The translations under genes were made by a program, and so were the position numbers. Source: Scleroderma bovista (Eukaryota > Basidiomycota > Agaricomycetes > Boletales > Sclerodermataceae). Taken from it: a stretch of 64,000 nt of DNA. This document shows, piece after piece, positions 56,645 to 64,000 of this stretch; positions within the stretch are counted from its first letter, which is position 1; each line of letters begins with the position of its first letter. The stretch spans positions 62,001 through 126,000 of the forward strand of contig JAYMGJ010000333.1 of the NCBI GenBank assembly GCA_037178675.1, written 5' to 3'. The notes beneath the pieces are model-generated. The model worked only from the letters and a program-made list of their open reading frames with translations. It did no database searches and was not told where the DNA came from.

Positions 56645-57298
56645 TCACGTGCATAGATCATGTGACTGTTGAATATTTGATTTCTGAATTTTGAATGAAG
56701 CGTTCACGGTGTCCAAACTGACCCTTAGCAACTCATTGATCTTGGTTTGGCCAAGGTTTTTCATCATAAATTGTGCAAGTTCCCATTCGTCCTCATCACA
56801 GAAAGGTGCCCATTCGCTATCGCCCCTCTCAACCTCCGCGGCTTCGAGGTGCTCAAAGACCGTCTTTTGCTTGCCTAAGATTGTGGCGGCGACTCCCGGG
56901 TACTGTTCTGTGAAGCGTCCAGAGGATGGCCAACAAGGTGAGTCTCCATTGTCTTCCTCCACTCGCGCACACTTTGATGGCGGCTCGCAGAGTTCAGGTG
57001 GCCCAGGATCAGCATCAATGTGAGACTGATGGACCAGGTGGCCATCTGGAACATCAAGAGGAATGTCAGGAGGATCCATACCATCAAATGCGTTCTCCCA
57101 CTCGTAGGGATAGTCCGGTGCGCCGTCAATTGTCCACTCTGGAAGCTCATTGTCTGCGTCGTTCGATACAGTATATTTCATCTGATCAAGGAGCCTCGTC
57201 CGTTGATCGCGACACGCGGGTGACTGGGCAATATGCCGCCTGATTCCTGCCTCAGTGGCTATGGGCTTCAAGCAATAACTGCAGCGTTGGGGGGGCAT
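56645..57298 (-). pseudogene. Plavaka-like transposase N-terminal fragment
   Basis: A 217-residue ORF beginning MPPQRCSYCLKPIATEAG with a Cys/His finger (C-x2-C-x12-H-x6-C). An acidic, Pro-rich stretch follows, then WAPFCDEDEWELAQFMMKNLGQTKINELL, which I associate with the N-terminal part of basidiomycete Plavaka proteins. The rest of such a protein is absent. It lies just upstream of the Harbinger-type transposase on the same strand. It may be a captured fragment or a small accessory protein. Confidence 0.5.
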
Positions 57299-57626
57299 GG
57301 TGTGGTAGGTCTGTCGCCTCTGTCGTCTCTGTCCCAGTGTCTCACTGATTTATCTTTTTGACAGCTGGCAATACACCGGGCCATTGCACGCAGTCTACGG
57401 ACCGATAGGTGGGGCTCCATGTCAACCAAAATATGTCTTTTATTTTTCAGATCATCCCGTGACCATGTCGCGATGCGCATTCGTGGCGCAACTGATTGTT
57501 GATTTCTACAAACAAGCCATATGCAAACAGCAGGTATAAGTGGGTAGTTTGGGTCCTGCCATTGATCGTGCCAACCCCACCTCATCCATTCTTAGTTCCA
57601 GCCGCCCGCTCCCAGCTCTAATTCAC

Positions 57627-59497
57627 ATGCAAACCTCAACCAATGCACTCTATCGCAACGCTGACAAAGAGAACTTTAGAGGTCAGTCCAGCCAAACAAC
57701 ATCGCAGATCGCCACTGACAGTGCTCCAAACAAAAAAAAAAAAGATTCTGGTGGTCGGGTGCGCCAACCATCAGAAAAAGTTAGGCATGCTGTGCATGAA
57801 CATGAAGAAACGGCCCAACGGCGCAATGCCAAGGCCCAGAAGGAACGTGAACGTTGTCGCCGTCGCCACTTAATGGAGGAAGGGAGCGAGAACGAAGACA
57901 AGGAGAACAGCGAAGAAGGGCGGGACATCGACGATGATGAAGAAGAAGAAGAAGAAGGCACTCAGGTACCTCCCATCTTTTTTTTTTTGTGCGCCGTACC
58001 AACAGAATATCACGTTAAGTTTAGTAGCCATCCCGTTCCTTCTAAGCTTAGTGCGGTGCCTAGGCAGCACCCCCTCACATACAGCAACAGCAAAGTACCT
58101 AAGGTGGCCGGCGGCAGCAATCCTGAAGTAAGTATTGTCTAGTATTGTAGTCAAGAAGTATTCTCATCAGGAGCAGGGAAACTTCTTTCTCTCGGACGGT
58201 GAAGACGCAGGACTGACTCCGCAGGACTCTTTGTCGGAACGACAGACTGTCCAACACAAAAAGAACAGGCATGTTGAACACGCGAGCTCTGAAGGCACGG
58301 TGACAGACACCACGAATCGGTGAGACCATCTTGCCTTCATCCATACAAAACCCTCACTGGTCATACTAGCAGCGATGTGCGTGCCAAGAGGCGACGGGAA
58401 CCCATTGAAGAAGACAATCCAGAGACAACCATTGTCAAGGCACAAAAGCTCACCGAACACGAAGGTCGTCCACGCGCCCGGGACTATGACGATGTTACCC
58501 AAGAGTTTGTCAATGCAGCCATTGCAGACTACCGGGCACGCCTGTGTGCCGAGAGTCCCATGCCTGACCATGCACAGGAGATGGTCCTTCTGAATGCGTC
58601 TTGGGCCAAGGCGGTTCAGACCACAGGCGTTAACCTTGTGCGAACGCCCCAGCTCGCTAAACTCGTAAGTGCTGTACCCGCTGTGTCAATACTGTACTTC
58701 TGATTTGATATAGATCACCATCCGTGGCTCGCAAGTTTGCGGCGAGCTCAAGGGCAAGCTCCGCCCTCTTGTGGAAGTAATGTTCAATTTCCACAGTAGC
58801 CAGACCAAATCGGCGATCAAGAAGAATCGCACGTTAGCGGAGGAGTTAAAAGAAGGTGCCAACTTCGCATTTAAGGTATGCTGGTCCTGCAGTGTGTGCT
58901 GGGCTTAGTAGTTACTGATGTGTGGGTGGACAGCATAGGGCACTGGTACAAGATGAGCGCCGTGGTTTTCTCAAGGCACCGATCATTCAAAAAATCATCA
59001 ATACCATGTGGTTTGCCAACAAGAACGATGAAGGCATTAAACAACACTCATCGTTCAAGCCGTTCCCGCTACCTGCTCTGGCATTAGTTCTGATGGCGGT
59101 AAGTGTTGTGCTCCACCACTGAGTTGGTTGTCACTCATAAAGTTGCTTAGATCGAATGCTGTGTAGACGAGTGGACGACTGGCACACGTACGGATATCTC
59201 TTTCACGGTTCAAGACTACCGCACCGGATATGAGTCCCACCTCAAGTGCCTGCAAAATTTTGACGAAGCAACAAAAGAGTTTGGTGTTCTCAAGGGCATT
59301 TGTGCCCGGATTTACGAGGATGGACGGTGAGTACACAATCTACGTTAACTGCAGTGACTGACTGTCTAGCTACTAGTATCCATTCCGGTGCACCTGCGCT
59401 CACCACGCAGCCACAAAATGTGGTGTCCACACAAATCATTGCAGCTGCCATCAAAGAACATCAGGAGGGATCAACCACGGAGGACGAGTTGGATTGA
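57627..59497 (+). CDS. DUF6532-domain protein
   Basis: ATG at 57627 (MQTSTNALYRNADKENF). Exon 1 runs to 57965 and is basic/acidic low complexity. Further exons lie near 58150-58320, 58371-58664 (KRRREPIEEDN...FVNAAIADYRARL), 58714-58875 (ITIRGSQVCGELKGKLRPLVEVMF), 58935-59097 (RRGFLKAPIIQKIINTMWFANKNDEG...PLPALALVLMA), 59152-59327 (IECCVDEWTTGTRTDISF...YESHLKCL) and a last one to 59497. The domain blocks are typical of DUF6532, common in Agaricomycetes and of unknown function. The domain appears complete. It lies inside the Harbinger-type element, so it may be cargo. Exon ends are approximate. Confidence 0.7.
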
Positions 59498-60004
59498 GTT
59501 CGAGTAGCTAGCTATGTGTGAAGTACAATTTGGGCTATATGTTTTAATTCTATTCTGAGGTGGATTGTACTGCATATGCCTGATTGAGAAATGGAGACTA
59601 TGGTGTGCTATACTGCAGTGATGGCAAGTGGCAATGGAAGTATACCAATGCCATGATAGAAGGTGAGGGGTCTATGTCACAATATGTAGTCTTGATAGCA
59701 TACATAGTAGCCCTGCTACATTGGAGACATATTTACATGCCATACTATGGCTACTATGGAGTACTATAGATTTCATACATGGTGCTATATTGCCTTTATA
59801 TTGGGGACTTGTCAATGGAGCTTTGAGCACTATAGAGGCTATATAGTACTATATTGCCAAGTATCTTTTTCCTGATGTGATGATGCTGAGAAGTAATGAC
59901 ATGTACTGGATGAGGCGTAGTCGCTGCTCTGGCCATAAGACCAGCATGGGAGGCAAGAATGGCAGTCAGATTCAGACACCATAGCCTGCCAGCCTGAGGT
60001 TTGG
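59498..60004. other. right inner part of the Harbinger-type element
   Basis: AT-rich, with imperfect repeats of GCTACTATGGAGTACTATAG-like sequence (59690-59860). No gene is seen; the terminal repeat follows. Confidence 0.5.
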
Positions 60005-60114
60005 TCGGAGATTCGGAAGTTCAACTTAATTGGCACTGCCCCAACTCTAGCCGAAGCTATGCGAAATAGTAAGCGACGTAGAGCCTAGTAGCAACCCTCC
60101 CGGCCAGACTCGTA
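60005..60114 (-). repeat. Harbinger-type terminal inverted repeat, right
   Basis: The reverse complement of 44389-44494, ending ...CCCGGCCAGACTCGTA. Flanked on the right by CACACG. Confidence 0.8.
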
Positions 60115-61640
60115 CACACGCATGGTTGAACCGCCACCGCATCATCCCTCACGCCGTGTCCACTGATGGCGGCCCAGTCCATCGATGAGTCCATGGCTAT
60201 AACAGCCCCGGCCGTCTTCGCATGACAAAGTGACGGCGACTATCAAAAGTTGCTATTGGTTTTCACCGTTACTTTACCATGCAATCCGACAAGCCAAGTG
60301 GCAGCGCACGAAATTCTCGAGAAAAACGTGAACAACCTGAGGTGACTGGGCGGTCTCTCGGCTCATGATGGAGCTGAGGTCGCCTAGTACATACGATTAT
60401 TTACTACCTGTTTTCTCGCCGCGCCGACCTCGTAACGTCGAGTCCGGGAGGGTCGTTCAGGTGGGTGGGATTTTTGAAAGCATGCGCTGGCCAGTGATCT
60501 ATTGGCACACCTCGAGTCAGCAGAGCACCTTCCCTTCCCACTTTTGCATCATACGCGACCCTGGGCGACGCCCGCCGTACACGTACATATTCCTAATAGG
60601 ACAGTGGTCTCGTGAGTGTCGTCCGTTTGTGGCTTATCTGCCCTTCTCAACGCATATAACAAAGACATCCGGCTAAAGGGACGTCATCGCATCAACCACG
60701 CACGCCTACACGTATACATACATATGATTTCTTTCAAGCGCTTGCCAATCTGATCTTTAGTGGCCACCCAACTTGTTTCGACGCCAGGGTATAGATGCCG
60801 CATCACACAGTTGTTGATGCGCTGAGAGACGTGCCGGGAACCGACAACGAACACAAAGGGATCAGTCGATCGTCGGATCAAGGTCCTCGAGTTCGCCGCC
60901 GTATGATGAAACCACCGAGTACTGCGCAATCTTATGGCATCGGTAGATCGACTCCACAGAGAAAAGATGACGGCCAATCTCGTAAAGATGGATGGGGAGG
61001 AAGCGCCTCGGCTACAGGAAGATCCTGGATAGCTATGAGCAGGCTAAGAGGGACGGGTACGCGAAGTCGTGGGTACACACCTGCTAGCATCGACAAGCGA
61101 AGCAGTGCAAACTCGCTATCTGGCCAAAACGCCATGTGCCGGTGGTATGCACACTCGACGGTGTGCTATGCTTACCTCCACGATGTTTAAGGCTCATCCT
61201 TCCTCATAGGCTGGTCTCGCAATTCCCCGGACTGGCCGAAGTGGTCGTCGCGTGCATGTACACTACAGGGGATGATCGCACCTAGGGATGTCCAGTTTTT
61301 CGACAAAAATTTGCAACCCATCGGTGACGAGAGGACGCTTGCGGGTGCCTTATCATACCGACCATCCGGTAGTTGTGGGCCACAGCCTCCACTGATCACA
61401 TTATTTTAGGTTTAGTCAAGTGCACTCGAACAGCACCAGGGCCGCCGACATGATGGATTTAGGACAGCTCAGCGCTCAGTGATGTGCTTGAGCTTTATGA
61501 AGCAGTTGAACGATGCGGCGGTGTGGAAAGATGGTGCATATAAGTCTTGCTGCATGGTTGTCGTACGGTGTCTCCCCTCCTTTGTCCTCCGAGAAATTGT
61601 CTCTACTGATAGATTGCATTCTTATTTCGTGTACTGACAA
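60115..61640. other. no supportable gene
   Basis: GC-rich DNA with only chance-sized ORFs on both strands. None shows a conserved motif or a consistent exon series. Near 61420-61640 the sequence leads into the DUF6533 gene and may contain its promoter and 5' exon. Confidence 0.4.
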
Positions 61641-63262
61641 ATTAGTTATGCATTTCCAGTTGTGAGTATTTTCGTCCTACATTGTTGTGCTATTTCTAAC
61701 TCTCCGATTGTCCTGTCAGAGACATCGGTACATCTATTGACAATATTCAACTCAGTGAGTGCTCTCGCTCTCAAGATAGCACGATACTGATACGTATTAG
61801 CGATTGCATTACTTGACTACATGCTTACAATCGGACAAGAGGTTGATCTATTTTGGCAAGGGTCCTGGAAATCAATCCCCTTCATCCTCTTTATTGCCAA
61901 CCGATATCTCGTCGTCCTCACCTGTGTTTTTCCATCAATGTACTCATTTTGGCCATCCGACATCGATGCAGGCCACAATGTAGGTGAAATTAGCCTGTTG
62001 AATCGGATAACATTGCACTCATGCGTTACTCTGCTTGTCCATCGTCATCTATTGAAGTGGTGAGGTTATTACTACATTGGAGACTTCAGTGATCTCACCC
62101 CAAATAGGAGCAGGTTCTGGAGACTATATAACGAGGTAACAATCATTACAATCCAGACAATTGGTGGAGGTGTGTTCTCAAATTCATCTGTTGACTTTTG
62201 TATCAATGATGCGGAAGTTCTCATTACTATCCGTGTTTATGCCCTCTATAACAATAGTCGACTTATCCTAACATTGTTGATTGCACTGGAGCTTGGCATA
62301 CTCATCTTTGGCAGTGTATGGTCTTCCTTGCTCCCTGCAATTGCTGATTAAAGCTGATCTGGTGATTAGTGGTCTATCTTTGCTTTCCCTGGATCTGTGG
62401 TATCAAGCTCTCCAGACACAAGTCAACCTCATCTTTATCTAACAACTGCCCAGTAAGTCAGGCTTTTTTCGATATCACATGAGAGATAAATGCTAATGGA
62501 ACCTTTGTGGGACACTGGTAGAGGCATCCGTATGTGACCAAAACATTGCAAATGACACTGTATATTTACTATACACTGCATATGAACAGATACAGCCACA
62601 GCATGGATCGGACCTCTAATATTTGACCTTGTTGTCTTCCTTCTAACATTGTGGAGAACACTGCACACCTACAAGTTACAACATGGAAGCCTTGTAGATA
62701 TCTTCTTGAGGGATGGTGAGCTTACATCTTCAAATCCTTCATTGTGAATCTAATGGATTTACTGTTCTTTCCAGGCTGTATGTATTTTGGGTGTGTCCAA
62801 ACTTGATGATTTCTGGGAGTGATGGTTATTGAGGAAATGATGATTTTCAGAGTAATTTCAGTAGTCTATACTGGGAATATCATAACACTACTGGTGAGTT
62901 TATGAAATATTTTATCATTTAATATTGATATGGCATTGCTAGGTGGCACCTGTGGGTAGACAATGCTTGATACTGAGTTGATGTTTTACAACATTTCTGA
63001 GATGCTATCAGGGTTCTTTAAAGACTGCAGCTACAGGGTTAACAAATATGTGTGTTTGCAATTTATCTTGTACTACATCATCTTCTGACTGCATTCCATC
63101 CTCCATGTCGTGGCTTAGCATTTATGGAATCATGGTCACTCGAATAATGATTAATCTCCGTGACCAGAGTACAACTGAACCTAGAATATCATCAGCTCAA
63201 ACATTGTCTCGTACCATCATATTTGCGCCACCTGTAGATGGCATTGGCGGCGAACATCTTTA
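61641..63262 (+). CDS. DUF6533-family multi-pass membrane protein (gene 2)
   Basis: The start is uncertain (after ~61641). Exon pieces in order: DIGTSIDNIQL (~61720-61755), IALLDYMLTIGQEVDLFWQG...FILFIANRYLVVLT (61801-~61930), LYNEVTIITIQTIGGG (~62128-62170), VLITIRVYALYNNSRLILTLLIALELGILIFG (~62215-62320), TAWIGPLIFDLVVFLLTLWRTLHTY...LVDIFLRD (~62590-62715), VISVVYTGNIITLL (~62850-62895) and WLSIYGIMVTRIMINLRDQ (~63108-63170), ending at a stop at 63261-63263. This is the family's usual domain order with membrane helices. It is a paralogue of the gene at 39445-40492 and not a close copy. Confidence 0.65.
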
Positions 63263-63599
63263 GGCAATCTCTCAGTGGCAGTCAAACACTCCACAGACTC
63301 TGGGTGACACTATCTCTTATTCATGTGAGTCCATATCCACCCAACTATTTTGTGCCTCGGGTTTGACTGGCAAATTAGTCACTGCCAATGGCTCCACATG
63401 CAAAGCCATTCATTTAGAACCCAAATAGACATGAGTAGCAGGTTCGAGGGTGAATCTATACCTTACTACTTCAATTGCAGTTATAGCTTATTTAAGTTGG
63501 TGTTATACCATCACTCATTATGTTCCTTCCCCCTCTCATAAATCTACTCCACTTAGAGCAGTGATGCATTGAGATCTCGCTCATACTAGCTATGTTGTG
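63263..63599. other. spacer
   Basis: No gene is seen; chance ORFs only. Confidence 0.4.
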
Positions 63600-64000
63600 T
63601 GCACGACCAGGATCTCCAGGCTAACACGCACAACGCATCCAGGTTCTCCTAGCACGAAGATGTCCCTCTCGTCGGTAGACGGGGCACCGCGCCGCAGCGG
63701 CCGTGTCAGACGACCCTTGATTATTTACCCGCATCGCGATCGCTGCCTGCCAATTTGACCCACTGTGACCACTGGTACAGCTCACCTAGTATTCAGCCCG
63801 TCCGAGATCTACATACCAGTCTTGATATGGACACTCTCATGCAATCTATCAAAAGTGTCGGCATTGGGGATGGCAGGATATTCGATATTATCTTGGGCGA
63901 TTACCACGCGGCGCCACGGACACTTGCCAATGCAAGGGTACTATCGGCAGGTGCGACACCCCAGATCGCTCTGACGCAGACGCGCACGGGGTAGACGCAG
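63600..64000 (+). pseudogene. partial copy of the RRM gene's last exon
   Basis: Related to 42570-42970 of the RRM gene. Shared sequence includes GATGTCCCTCTCGTCGGTAG and, in one frame, DALMQSIKSVGIG-like and ARVLSAGATPQIALTQT segments, with indels and a shifted frame at the start. Only the middle of the disordered C-terminal exon is represented before the window ends, and no RRM coding precedes it. A truncated duplicate, possibly continuing to the right. Confidence 0.75.

Larger units (their letters stand above)
44389..60114. mobile_element. PIF/Harbinger-type DNA transposon, 15.7 kb, with nested retroelement
   Basis: Terminal inverted repeats of ~106 bp (44389-44494 and 60005-60114) enclose a Myb/SANT-like gene (plus), a Harbinger-type DDE transposase (minus, broken), a Plavaka-like N-terminal fragment (minus) and a DUF6532 gene (plus). 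A Myb partner plus DDE_4-type transposase is the classic PIF/Harbinger pair. A 9.9-kb retroelement insertion at 45686-55587 accounts for much of the size. Removing it leaves ~5.8 kb, normal for the superfamily. No clear 3-bp target duplication is seen; TA flanks the CGAGTCTGG ends on both sides. Confidence 0.65.

Noticed and set aside
44386..60117. 3-bp target duplication (TWA type) expected for PIF/Harbinger
   Set aside because: The flanks do not give matching triplets; only TA next to CGAGTCTGG is shared, too little to claim.
60365..61190. Plus-strand ORFs of 103 and 131 codons
   Set aside because: No recognisable domain, no splice context, and composition like the surrounding non-coding DNA.

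Overview
The window looks like chromosomal DNA of a mushroom-forming basidiomycete (Agaricomycetes). The evidence is short GT-AG introns of about 50-60 nt, DUF6533 and DUF6532 family genes, a Plavaka-type transposase, chromodomain Ty3/gypsy elements and a PIF/Harbinger element with a Myb/SANT partner gene. At least two thirds is transposable-element sequence, much of it nested or broken. No rRNA, tRNA or CRISPR array was recognised. All calls come from reading the sequence; no database search was run.

Layout. 1-2395: the end of a minus-strand gypsy element (protease start, gag, LTR). 2425-4946: a broken Plavaka transposase. 5111-5670: a broken coiled-coil gene. 5670-6065: a 44-bp minisatellite. 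6311-7577: a solo LTR. 7716-10190: an unrecognised intron-containing gene region split by a 0.73-kb foldback palindrome. 10672-18586: two identical 2.34-kb LTR-like repeats in INVERTED orientation around a gypsy pol fragment and a LINE ORF1. 18587-21055: a gypsy fragment. 21056-21909: a third copy of the 2.34-kb repeat, cut by a complete gypsy element (21910-29785, 640-bp LTRs, 5-bp target duplication ACTTC). Both gypsy copies carry an antisense two-exon gene with a Zn(II)2Cys6 cluster.

31856-36544 (minus) is the most striking locus. It is a P-loop GTPase-like gene whose 3' half appears to be split into single-codon exons. An 81-bp tandem array reads, on the gene's strand, as acceptor AG / 3 variable nt / donor GTGAGT, 30 times in a row. 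The ~78 nt between slots is almost invariant, while the 3-nt slot takes ten different trinucleotides (two units have only 2 nt). Six more tiny exons with good splice sites continue downstream in unique sequence, in the same phase, into an open terminal exon.

39445-43927: a divergent pair, a DUF6533 membrane-protein gene (minus) and an intact ten-exon two-RRM RNA-binding protein gene (plus). 44389-60114: a 15.7-kb Harbinger-type element with ~106-bp terminal inverted repeats. It holds a Myb/SANT gene, a broken transposase, a Plavaka N-terminal fragment and a DUF6532 gene. It is interrupted at 45686-55587 by a gag-pro-RT retroelement also flanked by inverted 2343-bp LTR-like repeats. 61641-64000: a second DUF6533 gene followed by a partial copy of the RRM gene.
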